From Legionella clemsonensis (GTDB lineage: Bacteria > Pseudomonadota > Gammaproteobacteria > Legionellales > Legionellaceae): 64,000 nt of DNA. Within the stretch, counting starts at the first letter, position 1; each line of letters starts with the position of its first letter. Below are positions 18,043-27,417 of the stretch, piece by piece. The notes under the pieces were generated by a model. It made no database searches. It was not told where the DNA came from and was given only the letters and a program-made list of their open reading frames with translations. Made by a program: the position numbers and the translations under genes. The DNA is taken from NCBI RefSeq assembly GCF_002240035.1, contig NZ_CP016397.1:2382501-2446500 (forward strand), written 5' to 3'.

Positions 18043-18216
18043 ATGAAAAAATCGCTTAAAAGTAAAAACAAACTTTCAAAAAAACATTTAAATAAAATTT
18101 CTGGTGGTGAGGGTGGTATTGATGTAATTAGAGTACCAGTTGATCAGAATACCAAAAAACCCCATGGTGGATTTGAAGAGATTCCTCCTGCTAATACTTA
18201 TCCTAAACCCAGGTAA
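18043..18216 (+). CDS. Small peptide with double-glycine leader (bacteriocin-like)
   Basis: A 57-residue ORF. The first 22 residues, very rich in Lys, end LSKKHLNKISGG, which fits the double-glycine leader consensus cleaved by C39-peptidase ABC exporters (hydrophobic residues at -4, -7 and -12 relative to GG). The predicted mature part (EGGIDVIRVPVDQ... ending YPKPR) is about 35 residues, without cysteines and with a proline-rich tail. A GGA ribosome site lies about 9 bp upstream. No exporter or immunity gene is adjacent; the M17 peptidase converges on it 4 bp downstream. It could be a bacteriocin-like or signalling peptide, or a fortuitous ORF. Confidence 0.55.
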   Translation: MKKSLKSKNKLSKKHLNKISGGEGGIDVIRVPVDQNTKKPHGGFEEIPPANTYPKPR

Positions 18217-18220
18217 ATAA

Positions 18221-19612
18221 TTAATGTTGCTCACCAGAAAATTTACAGGTTCTATATTTCTTAGCCAAATAAGAAGCAACCGTCCGCAATCCCATTGCTT
18301 CTCCACCTTCCGGCCTCCCGGGTTTGGACGATATATTCCAAGCCATTACATCAAAATGAGCCCAGGAGACAGACGCTGGTATAAAGCGTTGCAGGAATAA
18401 AGCGGCTGTAATGGCACCTGCATAAGGTGATGCACTTGCATTGGCCATATCAGCCAAGGTGGAATCCAGCATACTGTTATAACCTGCGAATAGTGGCAAA
18501 CGCCAGACTGGATCATTGGCACTGATGGATGCTTCTGCCAACGATTGCGCCAACTGATCATCATTACTGAATAAAGCCGCAATTTCAGTGCCCACAGCGA
18601 CTCGAGCAGCCCCTGTTAAGGTTGAAAAATCAATTAATAATTCTGGAGGCTCTTCACAAGCTTTTACAATGGCATCAGCTAGAATTAACCGCCCTTCTGC
18701 ATCCGTATTATCCACTTCCACGGTCAAGCCATTACGCATTGTTAAAATATCACCTGGTCTAAACGCGTCCGGGCCAATGGCATTTTCAACCGCAGGGATA
18801 AACACTTGCAAATAAATGGGTAATTGTTGTTGCATGATCCACTGGGCTAAACCAATGACATGAGCAGCCCCTCCCATGTCTTTCTTCATCAAACGCATGG
18901 CTGTTGACGGCTTGATATCCAATCCACCACTGTCAAAGCAGACCCCTTTTCCAACCAATGCAACCTTTGGATGACTCTTATTGCCCCAGGACAAAGAAAT
19001 AAGTCTAGGGGAATTTGCTGATGCACGACCCACCGCATGGATAGCCGGAAAATTGGCATTCAACAGTTCATCACCTACCCATTGTTGAAATGCTGCATTA
19101 TTTTTTTCAGCCAAATCAGCAACCACAGCAGCCAGTTCTTCAGGCCCCAAGTCGTTAGTGGGCATGTTAATAAGATTACGTACAAGAAATATTGCCTCAA
19201 CCTCAGCCAAAATTGCCAATAAATTATCTTCATTGACTATCAAAATTTTCGGAATGATTTCTTGTTGTTTATAAGTGGTAAAGCGGTATTGAGCCAAGGC
19301 CCAGGCCACAAGCGCTTGTGAAGAAACCTCTTTTTTCAGTTGGTAAGAGGATGGGGGTAATTTCGTGGCGGCACACGCAAGGGCCAACGCTTCTTCATTA
19401 TTTCCTGTGCCAAGATAAGCCTTTATTAACGTGCCCTCACTATTCGTAATCAGACAAATTTCGCCGGCCTTCGCTTTAAATTGTTGTAAAGAAAAGAAAT
19501 TATAGTCGGAGGTGGTCAATATCTCCGATTCCGTTTCCAATTGTTTCTGACTAATTAAATACAGGGAGATTGCTTTGTCAGAGCAGGTGTCATAAAACAG
19601 GTTTGCGTGCAT
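18221..19612 (-). CDS. Second M17-family (leucyl) aminopeptidase
   Basis: A 463-residue cytosol-aminopeptidase paralogue, PepB/LAP-like and distinct from the pepA product. Metal and catalytic motifs are intact: [46 protein letters not shown] and the closing DVMAWNISSKPGRPEGGEA. I choose ATG 19612 (MHANLFYDTCSDKAIS...), because GGAG lies 6 bp upstream; the longer frame to 19717 runs into murJ. It begins 3 bp after the murJ stop, so the two are one transcript. Confidence 0.93.
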   Translation of the reverse strand: MHANLFYDTCSDKAISLYLISQKQLETESEILTTSDYNFFSLQQFKAKAGEICLITNSEGTLIKAYLGTGNNEEALALACAATKLPPSSYQLKKEVSSQALVAWALAQYRFTTYKQQEIIPKILIVNEDNLLAILAEVEAIFLVRNLINMPTNDLGPEELAAVVADLAEKNNAAFQQWVGDELLNANFPAIHAVGRASANSPRLISLSWGNKSHPKVALVGKGVCFDSGGLDIKPSTAMRLMKKDMGGAAHVIGLAQWIMQQQLPIYLQVFIPAVENAIGPDAFRPGDILTMRNGLTVEVDNTDAEGRLILADAIVKACEEPPELLIDFSTLTGAARVAVGTEIAALFSNDDQLAQSLAEASISANDPVWRLPLFAGYNSMLDSTLADMANASASPYAGAITAALFLQRFIPASVSWAHFDVMAWNISSKPGRPEGGEAMGLRTVASYLAKKYRTCKFSGEQH

Positions 19613-19614
19613 AA

Positions 19615-21186
19615 CTACTCCTTCATTTGACCACGGAACTGCGCCGGACGTATCCCCATTAACCGCAGGGATCCTAAATAAATAATTACAACAACTGCCA
19701 CATGCCCCAAAAGCCACGATAGACGCAGAAAAGCAGGCTTGGCTAGCCAGTCATTTATACTACCCACCATTATAAATAAATACGCTGCAATGACTAAATT
19801 TGCCACCAGTAATTGCAATAGGAAGATTAACCAGCCAGTGGAAGGTTGATAAACTTTCCGTCGAATCAATAAAACAAGCAATACACCACAATTAACGTAG
19901 CCAGCCAAAGCAGAAGCCAGGGCAAGTCCCGCGTGCGCTAAAGACCAAATAAATACCAAGCATAGCAAACTATTGACTATCATGGCCAAGGCACCTATTT
20001 TTACCGGTGTTTTAATGTCTTGGCATGCATAAAACCCCGAGGCCAGTACTTTAACCATCATAAAAGCAGGCACACCAGCACTAAGAGCAATTAGACTCTT
20101 TTGCGTTTGAATTAAATCATTGGGTGTAAATGCGCCATAAGCAAAACAGGCGGCAATCAATGGCATAGAAAACATTGCCAAACCCAATCCAGCGGGAATG
20201 CCAATCAGCAATATTAATCGTAAACCCCAATCAAGGGCACGTGAATATTTTTCACTGCTTTGTTCCGCATGGCGTCTGGATAGATGCGGCAGAATAACCG
20301 TTGCGATAGCCACCCCAAATACACCCAAGGGAAAATCGGTTAAGCGGTCGGTATAATATAACCAGGTTACACTGCCTACTTTTAAGAAAGAGGCAAAGAT
20401 GGAATCCACCATTAAATTGAGTTGAGCAATGGAAACACCGAATAATGCCGGCACCATTAATTTTACAACCCGCCTGACACCTGGATCTCGCCAACCTACT
20501 TTGGGCGGTACCAATAATTTCCGTTGATATAAAAAAGGAAGTTGAAATAAAAATTGAGCAATTCCTGCTATCAATACCCCCCATGCTAATCCAACAACAG
20601 GTTCCTCCAGACGGGGACACAAGTATAAAGCAGCAAGAATCATGCTGATATTTAGTAATACTGGCGTAAAAGCAGGAACACCAAAATAACCATAAGTATT
20701 GAGCACAGCACCCGCCATTGCGGTTAAAGAGACTAACATTAAAAATGGAAAAGTAAGCCGCAACATTTCTGTAGCAAGAAGCGAGCGCGCACTATGTTCA
20801 CCAAAGCCTGGGGCAAAAAGCCAAATAATTATTGGTGCCCCTAAAATCCCAATGACAGTAACAAACGATAAAATAGTACCTAACTGCCAGGAAACACGTG
20901 CAATAAACTCCCGGACCTCTGGAAAAGTTCGCTGCTGCTGATACTCTGCCAATACTGGAACAAACGCTTGTGAAAAAGCACCCTCAGCAAATAAGCGTCG
21001 CATAAAATTTGGGATTCGAAAAGCGACATAGAATGCATCCATTCCAGCCTGTGCTCCAAACAACTGGGCAATAATCATGTCACGGGCAAAACCTACCAAG
21101 CGTGATAACAATGTCATTGCTGACACAAGTGTTGTAGAACGTAAAAGACTTTGTCGTTTAGGGATCATTGTTTCAATCGCAGACAT
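19615..21186 (-). CDS. murJ: Lipid II flippase MurJ
   Basis: MurJ (MviN) flips the peptidoglycan precursor lipid II across the inner membrane. It has 523 residues and fourteen predicted membrane helices of the MOP superfamily. The N-terminal signature is clear: SRLVGFARDMIIAQLFGAQAG, AFYVAFRIPNFMRRLFAEGA and FSQAFVPVLAEY, containing the conserved arginines of the substrate cavity. The start at 21186 has no strong ribosome site; a second Met six codons later is an alternative. It heads a two-gene unit with the M17 peptidase. Confidence 0.96.
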   Translation of the reverse strand: MSAIETMIPKRQSLLRSTTLVSAMTLLSRLVGFARDMIIAQLFGAQAGMDAFYVAFRIPNFMRRLFAEGAFSQAFVPVLAEYQQQRTFPEVREFIARVSWQLGTILSFVTVIGILGAPIIIWLFAPGFGEHSARSLLATEMLRLTFPFLMLVSLTAMAGAVLNTYGYFGVPAFTPVLLNISMILAALYLCPRLEEPVVGLAWGVLIAGIAQFLFQLPFLYQRKLLVPPKVGWRDPGVRRVVKLMVPALFGVSIAQLNLMVDSIFASFLKVGSVTWLYYTDRLTDFPLGVFGVAIATVILPHLSRRHAEQSSEKYSRALDWGLRLILLIGIPAGLGLAMFSMPLIAACFAYGAFTPNDLIQTQKSLIALSAGVPAFMMVKVLASGFYACQDIKTPVKIGALAMIVNSLLCLVFIWSLAHAGLALASALAGYVNCGVLLVLLIRRKVYQPSTGWLIFLLQLLVANLVIAAYLFIMVGSINDWLAKPAFLRLSWLLGHVAVVVIIYLGSLRLMGIRPAQFRGQMKE

Positions 21187-21291
21187 GATATTAAATAAAT
21201 AAAGACAATGCCTTCTATGATACCTTAGTCGCTGGCTTTTTATAATCAGCTAATATAAATTTGCAGAAGCAGCTTAAGAAAAGGACTTTCC

Positions 21292-22023
21292 ATGACAGCC
21301 TCTATTGCTTCTATTGCCCTGTATTCCTTTCTGGCAGGCCTTAGTATGATTGTTGGTGGGGCAATTGCCAGTTTGTACCAGCCTGGTGACAAACTATCTA
21401 GCGCCACACAACATTTTGCTGCAGGCGTCGTTTTTGCAGCCGTAGCGAAAGAATTACTTCCCAAGCTTGGCGCGGATCAATCGACGCTGGCCCTAATCAT
21501 AGGCTTCTCTCTGGGTGTAATCTGTATGCTTGTTCTTAAGTTACTCGCCGATAAATTGTCTGAAAATGAATCCGCTCAGACTGGTGTTTCCCCTGGTTTG
21601 GTTAGTGCTGTAGGCATTGACTTGTTTATCGATGGTATTTTAATTGGTATTGCCTTTTTGGCAGGCGCGCGCGGAGGAATATTAGTCGCTATCGCCCTTG
21701 CTATAGAAATTCTTTTTTTAGGCATTTCCACCACCGCATCGTTGGGGAAACGACAAGTCACCGTTAAAGCCAGGCTTACCTTAACCGTGCTACTTGCCTT
21801 ATTGATTCCTGTGGGAAGCATTCTTGGTGCTTTTTTGTTGTCTCAGTTATCCAATGTGATTACTGAAGGGATTTTAGCGTTTGGTGTGGCCGCCTTGCTT
21901 TACCTGGTGACTGAAGAATTACTCACTGAAGCGCATGAGCATGAGATTGAGAGTCCTTTTGTCACTGCTTGTTTTTTTATTGGCTTTTTAAGTATTTTAT
22001 TATTGGAAAATATGATGGGATAG
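21292..22023 (+). CDS. ZIP-family metal transporter
   Basis: A 243-residue inner-membrane protein of the ZIP/ZupT type, probably importing Zn2+ or another divalent cation. Eight hydrophobic segments can be drawn. Two polar helices fit the ZIP metal path: QHFAAGVVFAAVAKELLP (TM4-like, H and E) and VGIDLFIDGILIGIAFLAGA (TM5-like, D residues). The usual His-rich loop is absent. AAAGG-type ribosome site before ATG 21292. It is monocistronic and divergent from murJ. Substrate not determined. Confidence 0.75.
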   Translation: MTASIASIALYSFLAGLSMIVGGAIASLYQPGDKLSSATQHFAAGVVFAAVAKELLPKLGADQSTLALIIGFSLGVICMLVLKLLADKLSENESAQTGVSPGLVSAVGIDLFIDGILIGIAFLAGARGGILVAIALAIEILFLGISTTASLGKRQVTVKARLTLTVLLALLIPVGSILGAFLLSQLSNVITEGILAFGVAALLYLVTEELLTEAHEHEIESPFVTACFFIGFLSILLLENMMG

Positions 22024-22182
22024 CAAAATTTCTCATGCATTTTTTTTCTTCTCAGGCTATAATTTTTAGGATTTAGAGAGTGAGCTATCGTTGTTATTAG
22101 TCCCTGTCTATATTGACAAATTCTAATACATTGTGCATGATCACCATCTTTTTGTGACATCTGAATGAGTGGAGATTTTTAA

Positions 22183-22449
22183 GTGGCAAATATTAAATCA
22201 GCGATCAAACGCGCCCGTCAAAACGTAAAACTGCGTCAACATAATGCCAGTGCACGTTCTATGTATCGCACTTACGTTAAAAACGTTATTAAAGCCGTTG
22301 AAGCTGGCGATTTGGAAGCCGCTCGTGCTGCCTATGCTAAAGCACAACCTATTATTGATAAAGCAGCTAATAAAGGTTTAATTCACAAAAATAAAGCTGC
22401 CCGCATTAAAAGCCGCCTCACTGCCCGAGTTAAGGGAATGGCTGCTTAA
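22183..22449 (+). CDS. rpsT: 30S ribosomal protein S20
   Basis: S20 binds 16S rRNA early in 30S assembly. The 88-residue, Lys/Arg/Ala-rich product begins [20 protein letters not shown] and ends [13 protein letters not shown], as in the family. Translation starts at a GTG (22183) preceded by GTGGAG; a non-ATG start is usual for rpsT and takes part in its autocontrol in E. coli (TTG there). It is a single gene with its own hairpin terminator. Confidence 0.97.
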   Translation: MANIKSAIKRARQNVKLRQHNASARSMYRTYVKNVIKAVEAGDLEAARAAYAKAQPIIDKAANKGLIHKNKAARIKSRLTARVKGMAA

Positions 22450-22480
22450 TTCTGCTTTTCCGTCGCTCTAGTCCGTAAAC

Positions 22481-22506
22481 CCCGAACTGGATTAATTCAG
22501 TTCGGG
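22481..22506 (+). terminator. Terminator hairpin of rpsT
   Basis: CCCGAACTG (22481-22489) pairs perfectly with CAGTTCGGG (22498-22506) around an 8-nt loop, 31 bp after the rpsT stop; a T7 run follows only after about 15 nt. Confidence 0.75.
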
Positions 22507-22610
22507 TCTCTCGAATTCCATTTTTTTGCTTTGGATAGGTCTTAGGGAACACGTTTGCGGACGAGCGCACTCAACAACTTCTGGCTTATCAGCCAGCCTG
22601 CGGTTATGGC

Positions 22611-23009
22611 TCAAGGAATATTACTGGGTGTTCGTGATTTAGTCTTATTTTTGGTTTCCAAAACTTTAATATCATCCGCAAAGCACTTTGTTTCACCACG
22701 CCAGGGAGCGACAAATTCTTCGCAGTGATAATAAACAATCACGTGATTATTGTTTTGCATCGCCAACTCAGCACGCTCAACTAAGTCAGATCTAAATTGT
22801 CCTATCGTAAAATGAAATTCTCGACCAGTGGCGCCTGAAGCATCCTCAAGTCCGCCACGTATTAATTCTGCTTCATAGGTTCCCCAATAACGGCCTTCTT
22901 TAGCAACCTTAACGATAATTCCTGACTTCTGCCCTGATTTAACGGTCCAGCAGCCGCTCAATAAGCAGAAACTTAGGGTAATGAACGAGAATAATAATTT
23001 TTTAGTCAT
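22611..23009 (-). CDS. Putative lipoprotein, function unknown
   Basis: A 132-residue protein with a type II signal peptide: Lys-Lys, a hydrophobic core, then lipobox LLSGC with the lipidated Cys at residue 20. The following W at +2 does not give a clear inner-membrane retention signal. The mature domain (SGIIVKVAKEGRYWGTYEAE...) has two further cysteines (VYYHCEEF, ETKCFADD) that could form a disulfide. I do not recognise the family; it resembles short conserved Legionella lipoproteins. It is a single gene on the minus strand between rpsT and enhC. Confidence 0.7.
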   Translation of the reverse strand: MTKKLLFSFITLSFCLLSGCWTVKSGQKSGIIVKVAKEGRYWGTYEAELIRGGLEDASGATGREFHFTIGQFRSDLVERAELAMQNNNHVIVYYHCEEFVAPWRGETKCFADDIKVLETKNKTKSRTPSNIP

Positions 23010-23152
23010 TTTTTGTTTAAGCCTTTTCTAATGTCACAAATTATTGATGGTTTTTAATTAAAGAGCTAAATAAATTTAAACAATTTCGGGGTCAAGATCA
23101 CCTCTTTTGATTAAAAGAACTTACTGGAGAAAATTCCCAGTACACATTCAGG

Positions 23153-23184
23153 ATCCTTCAAGCAGCTTGCGCTGCTTTCAGGAT
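23153..23184. repeat. Imperfect palindrome between enhC and the lipoprotein gene
   Basis: Arms of 14 nt (ATCCTTCAAGCAGC / GCTGCTTTCAGGAT) pair at 12 positions around a TTGC loop. It lies about 43 bp downstream of the upstream gene's own promoter region and 40 bp past the enhC stop side, so it may end enhC transcripts. Intergenic palindromes of this form often recur in genomes; copy number is not testable here. Confidence 0.45.
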
Positions 23185-23226
23185 GACCTAATTAAGTCGG
23201 AAAATTTGAGGTAGCACTCTACCCCA

Positions 23227-26200
23227 CTAGTTAGAAGCACTTAGATTAACGGGGGAAGGAGAATTGACTTCCTGATTTAATTGTTCATAAGCACGTTTGG
23301 CAGGGATGTATTGTGGAAATTGCTTCATTATTCTGTTTAATATCATACGTGACAAGGTTTCATCACCACGATTCCATTCGCTCAGCGCATCAAAATACAT
23401 CATATTCGCGGATTGTCCAGCCAAAACTGGCGTTTCATTCATGACAACAGGTTCAATGAAACTTAACCTCTCCTGTTGCTGCGCATCCAGCCATTGTAGA
23501 GTTTTGCGGGCTTGCTGATTACCATTTGCACTAGCTTGCTCTAACAATTTCTTGCCTTCTTTAGCATTTTGATCATTATCAAGGTACAGCAAAGCCAATT
23601 GATATTGTGCATAGGCATTATTATTAGCAGCTAACTCGGTGTATAACTCAACAGCTTTTTGACTCTCTTTCATTACCCCCAGGCCATATTGATACATGCG
23701 TGCAAGCGCCAATTTTGCCTTAGCATTCCCTTTATTTGCTGATTCTTGGTAATAATTCACTGCATTGGCAAAATCAAGCTTTGTAGCAACCCCTGTTTCA
23801 GACAATAAACCCAATTGATACAAGGCATCACTTTCACCAAGAGCAGCCGCTTTCTTATACCAATGTAAAGCTTGTTGCTCGTCTTTAGGACCTCCCAAAC
23901 CGTTGAAATACAATTGGGCAAGCTGCGTCATGGCATTTTTATATCCTAATTCTGCAGCCTTGGCAAAAAGAGCCCTGGCTTTGGTATAATCAACAGGCAT
24001 GCCTTTGCCATCTTCATAGAGTAATGCCAAATTGTACTGTCCGACCTTATCATTTTTTTGTGCGGCTAATTCATAATTTTGGAGCGCTTGATGATACTGA
24101 TCATCAACTGTATCGTAAATGAATCCTAAGGCGACGGAAGAACGAGGATAATTGGATTGCGAAGCCGCATACCATTTTTTCGCCTGTGCATAATCAGGCT
24201 CTTTTCCTATCTTACCTAGTTGATACATCCGACCCAGTAAATATTGAGAAACTGGTTGCCCCTGTTCGGCAGAAGCGGTATACCATTGCGTTGCCAGTGT
24301 GAGATCAGGCTTACCACCTAATCCCTTTTCATACAGGAAGGCCAATTTTAATTGTGCATCCTTATCGCCTTTGTCTGCAAAATACTGGTAAATATCTCTG
24401 GCTTGTTGCAGTTTCTCAGGATCAGCGGCCTGGGCTAAATAATAATCAGCAAGTAACAATCCTGCAGTACTATTTCCTAACTGACGCGCTTTATCCAATT
24501 CTGGCAGGAAATTTTCACCGGTGTCGTGTTGTAAAACTGCGAGGTTTAGATTGGCATACGAAAAACCTGCATTCGCTGATTGTTGCAACAATGCTTTTCC
24601 TTTTTGCTCATCTCTAGTTACACCTTTTCCTAACGTGTAATAAGTGCCTAAAATGAAATCATTAACTGGATTTGAACCAGCCTGTTGATACCAGTATAAG
24701 GATTCGACATCGTTAGTAGGTACTGCAACTCCTCTTTCAAACATAATACCCAAAAGAAGTGCTGCATAACGGTTACCTGCCTTTGCCTCTTTTTTGGCAA
24801 TTTCTAAGGCACGACGTTGTTTTTTACTATCTTCATCCATCGCATAATAAAAAGCCAAGGGTAAATTTGCTTCAGCCACCCCTTCTTTAACCGCACCCTC
24901 ATAAAGGCGCTTTATTAACTTGGTACGGTTGTTTTTAGCAGCAACACTTAAGCCGCCTTGCTTTTGTTTTACCAGGTATTCGGCTAAACGATATTGAGCA
25001 GGACCGTAGTGATTGGAAGACGCCAGGTAGTACATTGAGGTCGCTTGTTGAGGATTCGGCTGAACGACTATATGCCCGTCTGCATCTTTAAACCCTTTTT
25101 CATAAATATGGGCCAACAGGTATTGTGCATTCACATTACCTTTAAAAGCCGCATCCATTAACCAATTGATCCCCTGTTGATAATCAACCGGATCAGTGAG
25201 TCCACCAAGGTATATAATTCCAAGATTATATTCAGCACGCACATCTTGCTGTTGGGCAGCCAATTTATAATAGGTTATTGCCTGCGGAATATTTTTGGCG
25301 ACTATTACCCCGTAATGATAGAGTTGACCTAATTCAAATTGGGCGGCCGACTCCCCTAAAATAGCTTTACCATACATTTCACTTAACACGGCCTGAAGAT
25401 TTGCCTGGTGCTGCCAGCCTTTTGTCATTTGCTCAAAATAATCAAATGGCGCAGGCTCCTCTGAAACAGAATAAGGTAATCCTTCTTCCGCCATTGAAAT
25501 GCGTGGGGAATGAGCCAGAGCAAGGGACTCATTTTTTAGCAATGCTTCAATTTGAGGATCCAGAGGGTAGCGCGGAAAAGAAAATTCATCGAATTCATCA
25601 TTATTTAATGCCGGAGCGATCACATCGAAATAGTCACTTATAGCAATTTCTTTCGGTTCCATCATTTTAAATTCGGGTTTATACAATTCGGCACGCGTTA
25701 CCGCCTCCATTTGCGGTGCTGCATTGTAATTATTTTCTTTTAAGGCCTGTGGATTTTGCCAATCATTAAAAATACCACCCAGGCGAAAACCTTGGATATC
25801 AAAATCAGTTGACTGACCATTACTTAGCCATTTGGAGGCTTCAATACCCGGATTCACTTTTGCTTCTTGAGCAGCAGTTTCTTTTGCTTTTTGTTGCCAT
25901 TGATTAGCAAGTTGCTCATCTGCAGTAACACCGAGTCCCTCTCGATACATGTGCGCTAATGCTTCCTGAGCCTGTGCAGAACCACTTTGTGCCGCCTGCA
26001 ACATCCACATGAAGCCCGTTTTTGGATTATAGAGACTATTTTTATTATCCAGGTAAAGACTTGCCAGTGCCATCTCCGCTTGTGTGTCATTCACTGTTGC
26101 CGCTTTGGTATACCATTCTTTTGCTTTTTCCAGATCATTTTGTTTGGCAGCCATTGCTCCCAATTTCAGCATCGCGGGGGTATAACCTTGTGCCGCCGAT

Positions 26201-26850
26201 TGATTAAGCAACTCATAGGCTTTATTTTCATCGCGAGCCACTATCCCTCCTGCTGCATACAATTCAGCTAATTTTAATTGTGCTCGAGGGTTACCCTGCT
26301 CTATTGCCTTGTTTAACCAAATGAGACCTAGTTTCTTATTGGTTGCACTGCGACTTTCCAGAAAATGTTCACCCAAAGTAGTTTGGGCAATGGCATTACC
26401 CCGTTTGGCGGCCTCAATGTAATAGCGCCTGCCCATATCTGAACTTTCTTTAGTACCAAAACCGTGTAGATATGCTGCCGCGCAATAAAGTTGAGCATTA
26501 AGATCATTTGCTGCCGCTGCTTTTTTAAACCAATAAAGTGCTTTTTCAGGATCTTTAACTTGCATTAGATTATAACGTGCAAGCAGCAACTGAGCAGGCA
26601 AGACCCCTTTTTCTGCAGCCCGTTCAAAATATTGCAGCGCCAGTCTATTGTTTTTTAGTTCTCCATAACCGTACAAGCGCATGCGTCCAAGATAATAATT
26701 GGCAATGGGATCCTTGTCTGTTTGACTAACAAGTGTTTGTGCAGCCAAGGGATAATTACCCTGACGATAAGCCTCCAAACCGTCCATAGCATAGGCTAAC
26801 TGAGTACCAGTAGCTGCCACCAGATAAAACCATGGTATGTATGATTTCAT
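23227..26850 (-). CDS. enhC: Enhanced entry protein EnhC, Sel1-repeat periplasmic protein
   Basis: EnhC of Legionella pneumophila promotes host-cell entry and intracellular survival; published work shows that it binds the lytic transglycosylase Slt and limits release of muropeptides sensed by NOD1. The product has 1207 residues with a signal peptide (~1-21, cut after AYA). Nearly all the rest is Sel1-like/TPR repeats of ~36 residues (A..LG..Y..G.GV..D..KA..WY.KAA). Two repeat blocks, about residues 25-340 and 485-1130, flank a ~130-residue segment without repeats. The C-terminus has no membrane anchor. It follows enhB after 36 bp as the last gene of enhA-enhB-enhC. Confidence 0.92.
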   Translation of the reverse strand: MKSYIPWFYLVAATGTQLAYAMDGLEAYRQGNYPLAAQTLVSQTDKDPIANYYLGRMRLYGYGELKNNRLALQYFERAAEKGVLPAQLLLARYNLMQVKDPEKALYWFKKAAAANDLNAQLYCAAAYLHGFGTKESSDMGRRYYIEAAKRGNAIAQTTLGEHFLESRSATNKKLGLIWLNKAIEQGNPRAQLKLAELYAAGGIVARDENKAYELLNQSAAQGYTPAMLKLGAMAAKQNDLEKAKEWYTKAATVNDTQAEMALASLYLDNKNSLYNPKTGFMWMLQAAQSGSAQAQEALAHMYREGLGVTADEQLANQWQQKAKETAAQEAKVNPGIEASKWLSNGQSTDFDIQGFRLGGIFNDWQNPQALKENNYNAAPQMEAVTRAELYKPEFKMMEPKEIAISDYFDVIAPALNNDEFDEFSFPRYPLDPQIEALLKNESLALAHSPRISMAEEGLPYSVSEEPAPFDYFEQMTKGWQHQANLQAVLSEMYGKAILGESAAQFELGQLYHYGVIVAKNIPQAITYYKLAAQQQDVRAEYNLGIIYLGGLTDPVDYQQGINWLMDAAFKGNVNAQYLLAHIYEKGFKDADGHIVVQPNPQQATSMYYLASSNHYGPAQYRLAEYLVKQKQGGLSVAAKNNRTKLIKRLYEGAVKEGVAEANLPLAFYYAMDEDSKKQRRALEIAKKEAKAGNRYAALLLGIMFERGVAVPTNDVESLYWYQQAGSNPVNDFILGTYYTLGKGVTRDEQKGKALLQQSANAGFSYANLNLAVLQHDTGENFLPELDKARQLGNSTAGLLLADYYLAQAADPEKLQQARDIYQYFADKGDKDAQLKLAFLYEKGLGGKPDLTLATQWYTASAEQGQPVSQYLLGRMYQLGKIGKEPDYAQAKKWYAASQSNYPRSSVALGFIYDTVDDQYHQALQNYELAAQKNDKVGQYNLALLYEDGKGMPVDYTKARALFAKAAELGYKNAMTQLAQLYFNGLGGPKDEQQALHWYKKAAALGESDALYQLGLLSETGVATKLDFANAVNYYQESANKGNAKAKLALARMYQYGLGVMKESQKAVELYTELAANNNAYAQYQLALLYLDNDQNAKEGKKLLEQASANGNQQARKTLQWLDAQQQERLSFIEPVVMNETPVLAGQSANMMYFDALSEWNRGDETLSRMILNRIMKQFPQYIPAKRAYEQLNQEVNSPSPVNLSASN

Positions 26851-26886
26851 GGTAATTCCCCTTTATTTTGTTACCGCTAAAGCGGC

Positions 26887-27417
26887 TTATTGCGCTGGAA
26901 TAATTCCATAATGAACAACTTCCCTTATTGCGCCACTTCTAGTATTACTTTTTACTAACCAATAATTGCCGCGATTATTCAACCCATAGCGGACATTGGT
27001 ATATTCACAAACGCGAAGACTATCGGAACAATCTACAATTTTTCCATAGGCTTCTTTACTATCTGGAATGGTGCAAATAAATTTAACTTTCTTTTCAGTG
27101 GTCGATAATACGGCCCATTGTCTGGGTTGTATTGTATGATTAAGATACATGGTTCGTGAACTTTCTTCATCTCGCATCTGGTATAGATTAACTTTTTGAT
27201 TTAATGTATTAAACAGAAAATACATGGATTGTATTTCTCCAGCATGTCCTGGATATAAGCGGAGTGTTTTTAAATCAAACTGATAACCTGTATCGTAGCA
27301 TCCGAGAGGGTTCTTAGTCTCATCTTCTTCCTTGGCAGCCCAACTACTATTAGCCGCCATACAGAAGAAAGAGAGTACAAAGACAGCTTTTAAAGTAGTT
27401 TTAGTGTTTGTTTTCAT
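26887..27417 (-). CDS. enhB: Enhanced entry protein EnhB
   Basis: A 176-residue periplasmic protein with a signal peptide ending near SSWAAKEED. The mature domain holds four or five cysteines (GCYDTGY, FICTIPD, DCSDSLRVCEY) and is probably disulfide-bonded. No enzyme motif is visible. Identification rests on its place between the YkuD protein EnhA and the Sel1 protein EnhC, the order known from L. pneumophila, plus size. The ATG overlaps the enhA stop by 4 bp. Confidence 0.85.
   Translation of the reverse strand: MKTNTKTTLKAVFVLSFFCMAANSSWAAKEEDETKNPLGCYDTGYQFDLKTLRLYPGHAGEIQSMYFLFNTLNQKVNLYQMRDEESSRTMYLNHTIQPRQWAVLSTTEKKVKFICTIPDSKEAYGKIVDCSDSLRVCEYTNVRYGLNNRGNYWLVKSNTRSGAIREVVHYGIIPAQ

Noticed and set aside
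23227-26850. Regular short repeats suggesting a CRISPR-like array
   Set aside because: They are codons for degenerate Sel1/TPR protein repeats in one continuous reading frame, not identical DNA repeats with spacers.
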